Assembly (NCBI GenBank): GCA_019120475.1
Contig: DWVA01000208.1
Coordinates: 1 to 5,912 of the forward strand
Direction of reading: 5' to 3'
Origin: Candidatus Blautia intestinipullorum
GTDB taxonomy: Bacteria > Bacillota > Clostridia > Lachnospirales > Lachnospiraceae
DNA: 5,912 bases
Part shown: positions 1 to 5,912 of the stretch, one piece after another
Position numbering within the stretch: the first letter of the stretch is position 1
How the letters are laid out: each line of letters starts with the position of its first letter
Made by a program: the position numbers and the translations under genes
The notes under the pieces: generated by a model
The model's database searches: none
Seen by the model: only the letters and a program-made list of their open reading frames with translations
Told to the model about the DNA's origin: nothing

Positions 1-1200
1 CATCCTTCCCTTCATCTTTTCCATCATAGCACAGATATTTTTTACACCCAGACCTGTTCCGCTTCCGCCGGTATCCGCCGCGGCGATCCCATTTTTCACG
101 CAGACTCCGACCTGTCCCGGAACATAAAGAAGGCGGATCTCCACCCTGGTCCGGATATCTCCATATTTCTGGATATTAGAAATCATATTGTTTACAATCC
201 TGCCCAGATAATCTGTATAAACCCGGATCTGTACAGGTTTCCACACCAGTTTCTCCGTATCTGTCAAAAAGCCTTCACATTCCAGGAAAGCGCAAAGTTC
301 CGACAGATAATCGCCCAGCACACTGCTTATATCTTCCGACGGATCCAGCTCTGTCTTATTGCTTGCGTTTACGAGAAAGTATTCAAACATCTGATCTGAT
401 AAAGTGCGTATCTGAAGTACCTTATCCAGCGCCTTGTCAATATACCCGCCGCTGTTTTCTTCCTGTCTTTTCAGGATTTCCAGGTAGGCCAGCAGTCCCG
501 TCAGGGGTGTTCTGAGATCATGGGACATTCCCAGCACAAGTTTTTCCTGCGCCATCCGCATTTCCTGCTCTTTTTCCTCCTTCCGGATCAAAGTGCGGCG
601 CATGATATCCAATCCGGATGCAAGTTGAGCCAGCTCGTCTTTTCCCCGCAAAGACACCTGACTGTCAAGTTTCCCCCGGCTTATAGTTTCCACCTGCTTT
701 TCCAGTTCCTGAATATACCGGACATCCTCTTTCAGTCCAGAAATGAAGATGCCAAGACAGACAGCAAACCCCAGAAACACAGAGCCCAGCAAAAGGATGT
801 CATAATATTTTTCCGCAAAGCCTTCGTCCAGGTATACCTGCGCCTTCCCGTCGGAGAACGCTACTGTGTACAGATTTTTCCATCTTTGCTCGTATAGCTT
901 CCCGGCTCCCGGCCTTACTTCTCCATCATAGGAAAGGTCAAATAAAAGAAGTTTGTCGCGAAATATCATAAACTCGTCAATCTTCCGTTCTTTGGCCCAT
1001 TTTCTGAGCTTTCCTGTCTCTTCGGTAGAAAGCCCGCGCTTTGTCACAAATTTTTGAAGTTCTTCTGCTCTTGGAGCTTCCGCCTGATACAGACGCCCTG
1101 TGGATAAAAAGTACTGATTCAGCCACTTCGCGCTGCCGAAGTAGACTGCACAGAATACAAAGACGCCTGCCCCTGCCCCCTTCAGCAGCCTTTTTACCAT
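1..1200 (-). CDS. Membrane sensor histidine kinase (C-terminal end cut by window edge)
   Basis: This is the sensor partner of the adjacent response regulator: an inner-membrane kinase that autophosphorylates on His and passes the phosphate to the regulator's Asp. The frame is open for 400 codons and runs off the left edge. Visible parts are a first membrane segment (about residues 8-24), an extracytoplasmic region of about 105 residues (27-132), a second membrane segment (134-156), and a HAMP-like linker (157-208, with the DEL signature at 188-190). The H-box is SHDLRTPL with phospho-acceptor His227, the N-box has Asn338, Asn342, Lys345 and Tyr346, and the G2 box is GTGLGV (381-386). The usual Asp of the G1 box is replaced by Asn370 (VKNG). 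Probably only a few tens of residues are missing. The start is ATG at 1200-1198, 19 nt after the regulator's stop; its Shine-Dalgarno is weak (GAGG at 1221-1218 is far, GGAA is close). The ATG overlapping the regulator's stop (1223) leads to a stop within nine codons, so it was rejected. The sensed signal cannot be read from the sequence. Confidence 0.93.
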   Translation of the reverse strand, partial: MVKRLLKGAGAGVFVFCAVYFGSAKWLNQYFLSTGRLYQAEAPRAEELQKFVTKRGLSTEETGKLRKWAKERKIDEFMIFRDKLLLFDLSYDGEVRPGAGKLYEQRWKNLYTVAFSDGKAQVYLDEGFAEKYYDILLLGSVFLGFAVCLGIFISGLKEDVRYIQELEKQVETISRGKLDSQVSLRGKDELAQLASGLDIMRRTLIRKEEKEQEMRMAQEKLVLGMSHDLRTPLTGLLAYLEILKRQEENSGGYIDKALDKVLQIRTLSDQMFEYFLVNASNKTELDPSEDISSVLGDYLSELCAFLECEGFLTDTEKLVWKPVQIRVYTDYLGRIVNNMISNIQKYGDIRTRVEIRLLYVPGQVGVCVKNGIAAADTGGSGTGLGVKNICAMMEKMKGRM

Positions 1201-1219
1201 TTTTCCGGTAAGCGTTTCC

Positions 1220-1936
1220 TCATGTATTATACCCAAAACGATATCCCTTTCCCCATTCCGTTTTTATAAGTTTTGGTTTCTGCGGATCTTCTTCTATTTT
1301 TTTCCTGAGCCTCCGGATATGAACCATTACCGTGTTTCCACAGGTATAATAAAACGGCGCTTCCCAGAGACTTTCGTATAGATTCTGCACAGAAAATATT
1401 TTTCCTGGATTTTTCATCAAAAGGAGAAGAAGTTTATATTCCATTTCTGTCAGTTCTACTTCTTTTCCATGAAGATATACTTCATTAATACCGGCATTTA
1501 CACGCAAAGAAGAAATCTCCAGCCATTTTTCGCCGCCGGAGTATTTCTTCTGATCAAAGGCTCTGTCATATACGCGGCAGCGCCGGATGAGTGCTTTCAC
1601 CCTTGCCAGCAGTTCCGCGTAGGAAAACGGTTTGATAAGGTAATCATCTCCGCCTGCCATCAGGCCCAGCAGTTTGTCGGATTCCTGTCCTTTAGCCGTC
1701 AGAAACAGCACCGGAACATTGGATATCTTTCTGATCTCCTCGCAGGTCTTAATACCGGAAATACCGGGCATCATCACATCAAGGATCACCAGGTCAGTCT
1801 CCTCTTTCAGATTTTTCAGTCCTTCCCGACCGTTCTCCGCTTCCTGGACATGATAGCCTTCGCCCTCCAGAAGGATGCGGACACCTTCTCGGATCGCGCT
1901 GTCATCCTCAATAATCAATATGCAATGTTTTTCCAT
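1220..1936 (-). CDS. OmpR/PhoB-family response regulator
   Basis: This 238-residue DNA-binding response regulator is the cytoplasmic output partner of the downstream kinase. The receiver domain (about 4-118) has the acidic pocket Glu10/Asp11/Asp12, phospho-acceptor Asp53 in ILDVMMPG, Thr80, and Lys102 in the IKPF motif. The C-terminal winged-helix DNA-binding domain (about 140-236) has the family's ELTEMEYKLL entry, a recognition helix with VMVHIRRLRKKIE, and the closing wing WGKGYRF. Length is normal for the family. The frame extends 34 codons upstream to 2038, but that extension lies inside the protease gene and does not resemble a receiver domain. The start at 1936 puts the typical receiver N-terminus first and has a good ribosome binding site, GGGAGG at 1949-1944 with a 7-nt spacer. 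It overlaps the end of the upstream gene by 29 nt in another frame, which suggests translational coupling. Its target is inferred to be the repeats at 2921-2959. Confidence 0.97.
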   Translation of the reverse strand: MEKHCILIIEDDSAIREGVRILLEGEGYHVQEAENGREGLKNLKEETDLVILDVMMPGISGIKTCEEIRKISNVPVLFLTAKGQESDKLLGLMAGGDDYLIKPFSYAELLARVKALIRRCRVYDRAFDQKKYSGGEKWLEISSLRVNAGINEVYLHGKEVELTEMEYKLLLLLMKNPGKIFSVQNLYESLWEAPFYYTCGNTVMVHIRRLRKKIEEDPQKPKLIKTEWGKGYRFGYNT

Positions 1937-2849
1937 TCTCTTTCCTCCCGGATTGAAAATTGCCCTCCCAGAATATGGGGCTGAAAACAATTCTGTCATT
2001 TTGCCGATTGTTCCGGCAGAATATTTTCCAAAGCGCAAGGAGTCCTATGGCCGAAAATCCAACAATAGACGGCAGCGCCGCTGTCAGTCCCACCGAACTT
2101 CTGCTTCCTGTAAACATCCAGTTTTTGCTGTGCAGCGTATAAGTACACAACGCCGGAAAATTCTGCTCTACATCAATATGAAAGATCTGGCTTTCTCCTG
2201 ACAAAATATTATATAAAGCGTGTATGACCACCGAAGACCAGATACTGCCTGTTTCCAATGTAACCAGTCCAAGCGCTGTTCCCGCTATAAAAACCGAAAC
2301 ACAGATCATTACAGTTTCCCGTCTGCTGTACATATCCGCATTTATAAGATGCAGCAGCATAAACAGCAATGCGGAAACAGCCAGAGCCGCTTTTGTCCCC
2401 AGGGCCTTTCTTAAATTTCCCAGTATCATCCCGCGAAAGATCACTTCCTCTGTCACTGCCGCCCGCAGTCCCATCGAAAGCAGGGATACACATACCGCAT
2501 AGGCGGCTTCCGATATGGGAAGCCGCTCCACACGTAATTCTCCCTCAACAAAGAACAGATAAAACAGACTGACCGCCATCGGCATTACGACCGCAGCGGC
2601 ACACCACAGCTTCTCCCATGCCGGTTTTCCCATATAAAATTCCTGTACAGGCGTTTTCATAACATAAACCATATACAGCCGGACCAGAAAAATCACGCTG
2701 AACATCGATATAAAAACAGAAAATATTTCCGCCGCGATTGCGGATTCCCAAAACCGATAAAATATTTCGCTGGAAGCCATACTGAAATTCTCCGCGATCT
2801 CAAAAATCAGAAGGGCTGCCGCCACATGGACCAAGGACCGTATCTTCAT
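1908..2849 (-). CDS. CPBP-family (CAAX-like) intramembrane metalloprotease
   Basis: This is a polytopic membrane protein of 313 residues with the three CPBP (Abi/CAAX protease-like) motifs. Motif 1 is EEVIFRG, with Glu134, Glu135 and Arg139. Motif 2 is FxxxH, Phe163 to His167. Motif 3 is HALYN, His210 to Asn214. These Glu and His residues are expected to form the intramembrane metal site. Hydrophobic segments lie near 5-18, 38-63, 82-100, 113-132, 152-169, 180-198, 202-216 and 254-277. A polar stretch of about 40 residues separates motif 3 from the last segment, and a basic tail follows. The start ATG at 2849 has GGGAG at 2860-2856, 6 nt upstream. It is the first gene of the operon. Bacterial members of this family include proteins tied to bacteriocin self-immunity and to peptide or membrane-protein processing; the substrate here is unknown. 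Linkage to a two-component system suggests a role in signalling or in resistance to a membrane-active agent, which is inference. Confidence 0.9.
   Translation of the reverse strand: MKIRSLVHVAAALLIFEIAENFSMASSEIFYRFWESAIAAEIFSVFISMFSVIFLVRLYMVYVMKTPVQEFYMGKPAWEKLWCAAAVVMPMAVSLFYLFFVEGELRVERLPISEAAYAVCVSLLSMGLRAAVTEEVIFRGMILGNLRKALGTKAALAVSALLFMLLHLINADMYSRRETVMICVSVFIAGTALGLVTLETGSIWSSVVIHALYNILSGESQIFHIDVEQNFPALCTYTLHSKNWMFTGSRSSVGLTAALPSIVGFSAIGLLALWKIFCRNNRQNDRIVFSPIFWEGNFQSGRKENGKTLHIDY
1944..1949 (-). promoter_or_regulatory. Ribosome binding site of the response regulator
   Basis: Reading on the minus strand, GGGAGG lies 7 nt before the ATG at 1936. This decides the start of the regulator in favour of the 238-residue form over the 272-residue one. 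The site lies inside the coding region of the upstream protease gene. Confidence 0.8.
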
Positions 2850-2855
2850 CTTTTT

Positions 2856-2860
2856 CTCCC
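2856..2860 (-). promoter_or_regulatory. Ribosome binding site of the CPBP protease
   Basis: Minus-strand GGGAG followed by an A-rich 6-nt spacer stands before the ATG at 2849. It supports the assigned start. Confidence 0.75.
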
Positions 2861-2888
2861 TTCAAGTTTATCTGCTTCCAACCGGCCA

Positions 2889-2917
2889 GTTATAAGCTGA
2901 TTAAAGAATAACATATA
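2889..2917 (-). promoter_or_regulatory. Candidate promoter of the protease-regulator-kinase operon
   Basis: On the minus strand a TATAAC hexamer (2894-2889) would place the transcription start near 2882, giving a leader of roughly 30 nt before the protease ATG. The -35 position at a 17-bp spacing (2917-2912) reads TATATG and is a poor match to TTGACA. A good -10 without a -35, with phased repeats immediately upstream, is the pattern expected of an activator-dependent promoter. The call rests on pattern only. Confidence 0.4.
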
Positions 2918-2920
2918 TTT

Positions 2921-2959
2921 CTTACAAATTCTCTTAACCAATTCTTAACTTTTCTTAAC
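2921..2959. repeat. Helically phased CTTAAC direct repeats, candidate response-regulator operator
   Basis: Three exact CTTAAC hexamers start at 2933, 2944 and 2954, with a degenerate CTTACA at 2921. Start-to-start spacing is 12, 11 and 10 bp, about one helical turn. The last two copies extend to TTCTTAACT. Read toward the minus-strand operon, the unit is GTTAAG(A). OmpR/PhoB-family regulators typically bind as dimers to direct repeats with about 11-bp phasing. The array lies just upstream of the candidate promoter of the operon that encodes such a regulator. Autoregulation is therefore the simplest reading, by inference. Confidence 0.5.
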
Positions 2960-3011
2960 TGAAACTTTTCCGGTTCATGACAACCTCAGATTACAGTTCC
3001 ATGTCTTTCTC

Positions 3012-3020
3012 TGTTATACT
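3012..3020 (+). promoter_or_regulatory. Possible distal extended -10 promoter toward the PBP gene
   Basis: TGTTATACT matches an extended -10 (TGnTATAAT) with one mismatch. No convincing -35 lies 16-18 bp upstream. If used, it would give a leader of about 100 nt before the PBP start. It is the weaker of the two plus-strand candidates. Confidence 0.3.
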
Positions 3021-3071
3021 GAGTAATAGCGGAGTTTCCTATGTTTAAAATGTGAAGTTTTTATTTTAGGG

Positions 3072-3100
3072 TTTATTTACTATTTCTTATTTGATATAAT
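3072..3100 (+). promoter_or_regulatory. Candidate main promoter of the PBP gene (extended -10)
   Basis: TATAAT at 3095-3100 is a perfect -10, preceded by TGA (3092-3094), which makes it an extended -10. At a 17-bp spacing the -35 position is TTTATT (3072-3077), only a partial match. Transcription would begin near 3107, leaving about 20 nt that consist almost entirely of the ribosome binding site region. The motif looks like a constitutive housekeeping sigma promoter. Confidence 0.55.
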
Positions 3101-3112
3101 AATACGGACTAT

Positions 3113-3120
3113 AAAGGAGG
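3113..3120 (+). promoter_or_regulatory. Ribosome binding site of the PBP gene
   Basis: AAAGGAGG is a near-perfect Shine-Dalgarno, 6 nt before the ATG at 3127. It fixes the start of the PBP. Confidence 0.9.
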
Positions 3121-3126
3121 AAGAAC

Positions 3127-5886
3127 ATGAATTACGGAAAAAAATCAGTTGCAAAGAAACGAAATTCTCTGATTTCCAGTACATCCATGATGGGAAAACG
3201 GGCTCATGTTTCTTTTATCAGAGTTCTGTTCATCTCCCTGATCACGCTCTGTGTAGTTGTAGGCTGCATAGGGATTGGAGCGTTCAGAGGAATCATAGAT
3301 AACGCTCCGGATGTGGATGAGATTGATATCTCCCCTCTGGGATACGCTACTTTTCTGTATGACGGCGATGGAAACAAGCTCCGGCAGCTTTCTGCTCCCG
3401 ACGCGAACCGTCTGCCCGTTTCCATAGAACAGATTCCCGTTGATCTTCAGCATGCGGTAGTAGCTATCGAGGATGAACGGTTTTATGAGCATAATGGTAT
3501 TGATGTGAGGGGTATTCTCCGTGCTTTTGTAAGAAATATTACCTCCGGAGATCTTTCCGAGGGCGCCAGTACCATTACGCAGCAGCTTCTGAAAAACAAT
3601 GTATTTACCAACTGGACACAGGAATCCACCTGGCTGGAACGGTTTACCCGAAAATTCCAGGAGCAGTATCTGGCGATCCAGGTAGAGAAGAAGATCAATG
3701 ATAAGAACGTTATCCTGGAAAACTACCTGAACACCATCAACTTAGGCGCCGGAGCCTACGGCGTGCAGGCAGCGGCCAGACAGTATTTCAACAAAGACGT
3801 ATGGGATCTGAATCTTTCCGAGTGCGCGACTCTGGCCGGGATCACCCAGAATCCTACGCAGTACAATCCTATCGAACATCCTGAGGCAAACGCCAAAAGA
3901 CGGCAGGAGGTTCTGGACCATATGCTGGATCAGGGATATATCACTCAGGCCCAGTATGACGAAGCTCTTGCAGACGACGTATACTCCCGGATCCAGGCTG
4001 CCCAGACTGAAATCTCTGATACGACCAGCACTGTTTATACCTATTTTGAAGACGAGCTGATCGACCAGGTGATCAACGATCTGATGAACATTAAAGGATA
4101 TACGAAAACGCAGGCTCAGAACCTGGTGTACAGCGGCGGACTCAGCATCTACACCACACAGGATCCCACGATCCAGAATATTCTGGATGAAGAATACGCC
4201 AATCCGGAAAACTATCCGGAAAATGTGCAGTACGCTCTGGATTACGCTCTCACTGTGGAAAATCCCCAGGGCGAACAGGTCAATTACAGCAAAGAAATGC
4301 TTCAGTTGTATTTCCAGAACGAAGATCCTGAATTCGACCTCCTGTTTGATTCTCAGGAGGAAGGTCAGAGCTATGTGGACCGCTACAAACAGTCTATTCT
4401 TGCGGACGGAAGCACCGTTGTAGCAGAGCGTGTGAGCTTCGCTCCCCAGCCCCAGTCTTCCATGAGCGTCATTGACCAGCACACTGGATATGTAAAGGCT
4501 ATCATCGGCGGCCGCGGAGAAAAAACCGCCAGCCTGACTCTGAACCGCGCTACGGATACTACAAGACAGCCCGGTTCTACCTTCAAGATCGTATCCACTT
4601 ACGCTCCTGCACTGAATGAAAAAGGAATGACTCTGGCTACTACTTTTGAAGATGAACCGTACAATTATCCGGACGGATCTCCGGTAAACAACTCTTCCAT
4701 GAGTTACGGAGGCACAACGACGATCCGTCAGGCTATCCAGAATTCCGTCAATGTCGTTGCTGTCAAATGTCTGGAAGAGGTTACTCCGGAGCTGGGTCTT
4801 CAGTATCTGGACAACTTTGGATTTACCACTCTTGCACATGGCACAGAAGCCGATACGGACGAAAACGGCACTGTCTGGACAGACGCCAATCTTCCTCTTG
4901 CTCTCGGCGGCCTTACCCACGGCGTTACAAATGTTGAGCTGTGCGCCGCTTATGCTGCCATTGCAAACGGTGGAAATTATATCGAGCCTATTTATTACAC
5001 TAAGATCCTTGATCATAATGGAGAAGTTCTTATTGAAAAAACTTCCGCAGAACGGTCTGTTATTAAGGAAAGCACAGCATGGCTTTTGACAAGCGCCATG
5101 GAAGACGTTGTGACCAAGGGCACCGGTACTGCCTGCCAGCTTGACAATATGACTGTAGCGGGAAAGACCGGTACCACCGATGATTATAACGACCTGTGGT
5201 TCGTAGGCTATACCCCTTATTATACCTGCGCCGTATGGTCAGGCTATGACAACAACGAAAAGCTTCCGGACGATTATTCCCGCGACTTCCACAAGGATAT
5301 GTGGCGGAAGGTAATGACGCGGATCCATGAGGGTCTGGAAGACAAAGATTTTGAAATGCCTTCCAGTGTGGAAAAACTGAGTATCTGTTCCGAAACAGGA
5401 CTTCTTCCAAGAGCAGGCTGCCCGGTTACGACGGAGTACTTTGATATCGGCGATGCTCCGACAGAATACTGCGACCAGCATTTCTATGAACCGGAAATTA
5501 TCACAGAATATGACACATACGATGAAACTACTGTAGAACCTTCCGCAACGCCGGATCCCAACAATCCGGACGGCACGACCACAGATCCGGAAAATCCGGA
5601 TCCAAATAATCCAGACAATACCGGCGATCCCAATGGCACTAATCCGGGAGGAGACAATACCGGCGGCGATGCTTCCGGCGACGGCACTACAGGCGGGGAC
5701 ACCTCTGGAGGCGATGCTTCCGGTGACAACGACTGGGATTATATAGGTCCCGGTGCCGGCGGGGACACCTCTGGAGGCGATGCTTCCGGCGGCGATACTT
5801 CCGGTGATACCTCTGGAGGCGACACTTCCGGCGGCGATTGGGATTATGTAGATCCCGGCACCGGTGGAGATACTCCGGTAGCTTAA
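3127..5886 (+). CDS. Class A penicillin-binding protein (PBP1A-like, GT51 transglycosylase + transpeptidase)
   Basis: This bifunctional peptidoglycan synthase of 919 residues polymerises lipid II into glycan strands and cross-links the stem peptides outside the membrane. A basic cytoplasmic N-terminus (1-25) precedes one signal-anchor segment (about 29-52). The GT51 domain (about 85-260) has EDERFYEHNG (catalytic Glu115), GASTITQQ (146-153), RKFQEQ (Glu179) and ILENYLN (196-202). A linker of about 100 residues (345-445) leads to the transpeptidase domain. That domain has the SxxK motif STFK with nucleophile Ser484, SVN at 540-542 and KTG at 680-682, all intact. After it comes a Cys-containing segment (Cys754, Cys765, Cys782, with His785). 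The tail from about 800 is low in complexity: Pro/Asn/Asp/Thr-rich, then Gly/Asp/Ser/Thr repeats. The gene is divergent from the protease-regulator-kinase operon and appears monocistronic within the window. Family assignment is very secure. A PBP1A-type name (ponA/mrcA-like) is reasonable, but the exact orthologue cannot be fixed here. Confidence 0.98.
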   Translation: MNYGKKSVAKKRNSLISSTSMMGKRAHVSFIRVLFISLITLCVVVGCIGIGAFRGIIDNAPDVDEIDISPLGYATFLYDGDGNKLRQLSAPDANRLPVSIEQIPVDLQHAVVAIEDERFYEHNGIDVRGILRAFVRNITSGDLSEGASTITQQLLKNNVFTNWTQESTWLERFTRKFQEQYLAIQVEKKINDKNVILENYLNTINLGAGAYGVQAAARQYFNKDVWDLNLSECATLAGITQNPTQYNPIEHPEANAKRRQEVLDHMLDQGYITQAQYDEALADDVYSRIQAAQTEISDTTSTVYTYFEDELIDQVINDLMNIKGYTKTQAQNLVYSGGLSIYTTQDPTIQNILDEEYANPENYPENVQYALDYALTVENPQGEQVNYSKEMLQLYFQNEDPEFDLLFDSQEEGQSYVDRYKQSILADGSTVVAERVSFAPQPQSSMSVIDQHTGYVKAIIGGRGEKTASLTLNRATDTTRQPGSTFKIVSTYAPALNEKGMTLATTFEDEPYNYPDGSPVNNSSMSYGGTTTIRQAIQNSVNVVAVKCLEEVTPELGLQYLDNFGFTTLAHGTEADTDENGTVWTDANLPLALGGLTHGVTNVELCAAYAAIANGGNYIEPIYYTKILDHNGEVLIEKTSAERSVIKESTAWLLTSAMEDVVTKGTGTACQLDNMTVAGKTGTTDDYNDLWFVGYTPYYTCAVWSGYDNNEKLPDDYSRDFHKDMWRKVMTRIHEGLEDKDFEMPSSVEKLSICSETGLLPRAGCPVTTEYFDIGDAPTEYCDQHFYEPEIITEYDTYDETTVEPSATPDPNNPDGTTTDPENPDPNNPDNTGDPNGTNPGGDNTGGDASGDGTTGGDTSGGDASGDNDWDYIGPGAGGDTSGGDASGGDTSGDTSGGDTSGGDWDYVDPGTGGDTPVA
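5641..5880 (+). repeat. Low-complexity Gly/Asp/Ser/Thr repeat tract coding the PBP tail
   Basis: The last 80 or so codons are built from short variants of GGD(T/A)SG. Within the tract, 32 bp at 5692-5723 recur identically at 5758-5789, offset by 66 bp (22 codons). This points to duplication of a 22-residue unit. A WDY motif occurs twice (residues 870-872 and 905-907), each in the context DWDY(I/V)xPG(A/T)GGDT. All periods are multiples of three, so the frame is kept. The encoded tail should be disordered, acidic and extracytoplasmic. Confidence 0.85.
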
Positions 5887-5912
5887 AAAAGGGCATCAAA
5901 AAACTCTATGTA
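5885..5912 (+). terminator. Possible left half of a rho-independent terminator, cut by the window edge
   Basis: Directly at the PBP stop codon there is a run of six A followed by GGGCATC (5891-5897). This is what the left arm of a terminator hairpin looks like when its right arm, GATGCCC plus a T-run, follows a few bases later. The right arm is outside the window, so the hairpin cannot be confirmed. Confidence 0.25.

Noticed and set aside
520..897. Plus-strand open frame opposite the histidine kinase
   Set aside because: It is a shadow of the kinase reading frame, whose H-box lies exactly opposite its start.
1469..1984. Plus-strand open frame opposite the response regulator
   Set aside because: It mirrors the receiver and winged-helix coding sequence and shows no domain of its own.
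1937..2038. 34-codon N-terminal extension of the response regulator
   Set aside because: The extension overlaps the protease frame and does not look like receiver sequence. The ATG at 1936 has a good ribosome binding site and starts with a canonical receiver N-terminus.
2972..2985. Imperfect palindrome GGTT...AACC in the intergenic region
   Set aside because: The arms are only 4 bp and the centre is not symmetric. This is expected by chance.
3041..3055. Four-codon ORF (MFKM) with GGAG upstream, as a possible leader peptide
   Set aside because: It is too short to judge, there is no attenuator hairpin around it, and it lies upstream of the stronger PBP promoter.
3256..3270. Lipobox-like VVGC (residues 44-47) in the PBP membrane segment
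   Set aside because: Class A PBPs are held by an uncleaved signal anchor, and the Cys sits far from the N-terminus inside the hydrophobic segment rather than at its end.
4355..4375. Internal AGGAGG followed by ATG within the PBP gene
   Set aside because: The ATG is out of frame with the PBP and opens only a short unconvincing frame. The purine-rich stretch simply encodes Gln-Glu-Glu-Gly.
3742..5016. A 424-codon open frame antisense to the PBP gene
   Set aside because: It lies entirely within the PBP coding region, its composition resembles reverse-complement translation, it has no recognisable domain and no ribosome binding site was evident. The PBP frame has all catalytic motifs intact.
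5692..5880. Repeats at the PBP 3' end as a CRISPR or intergenic repeat element
   Set aside because: The repeats are in frame, encode GGDTSGG-type units, lack unique equal-length spacers and end at the stop codon of the gene.

Overview
The window looks like chromosomal DNA from a gut-type Firmicute of the class Clostridia, most plausibly Lachnospiraceae (Blautia/Dorea/Mediterraneibacter-like). The grounds are moderate GC content, AT-rich promoters with consensus -10 boxes, strong AGGAGG ribosome binding sites, and protein styles typical of that group: a CPBP protease next to a two-component system, and a class A PBP with a low-complexity Gly/Asp/Ser/Thr tail. The genus is inferred; no marker gene is present.

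Layout. Positions 1-2849 hold a minus-strand operon of three genes. In order of transcription they are a CPBP (CAAX-like) intramembrane metalloprotease (2849-1908), an OmpR/PhoB-family response regulator (1936-1220, its start overlapping the end of the protease gene by 29 nt), and a membrane sensor histidine kinase (1200 to beyond position 1, cut by the window edge). Positions 2850-3126 are a 277-bp AT-rich divergent intergenic region. It contains three CTTAAC repeats plus one degenerate copy, spaced about one helical turn apart, and candidate promoters for both directions. Positions 3127-5886 hold one large plus-strand gene for a bifunctional class A penicillin-binding protein. A possible left arm of a terminator follows it at the right edge.

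How the parts may work together. The kinase probably senses something at or outside the membrane and phosphorylates Asp53 of the regulator. The regulator is the obvious candidate to bind the direct repeats in the divergent region and so control its own operon. The divergent PBP polymerises and cross-links peptidoglycan. Shared intergenic DNA raises the possibility of a cell-envelope stress circuit, but nothing in the sequence proves that the regulator controls the PBP gene.

All four proteins belong to known families. I see no mobile element, CRISPR array, tRNA or rRNA. The most interesting signals are the helically phased repeats, the protease-regulator-kinase arrangement facing a PBP, and the internally duplicated PBP tail.
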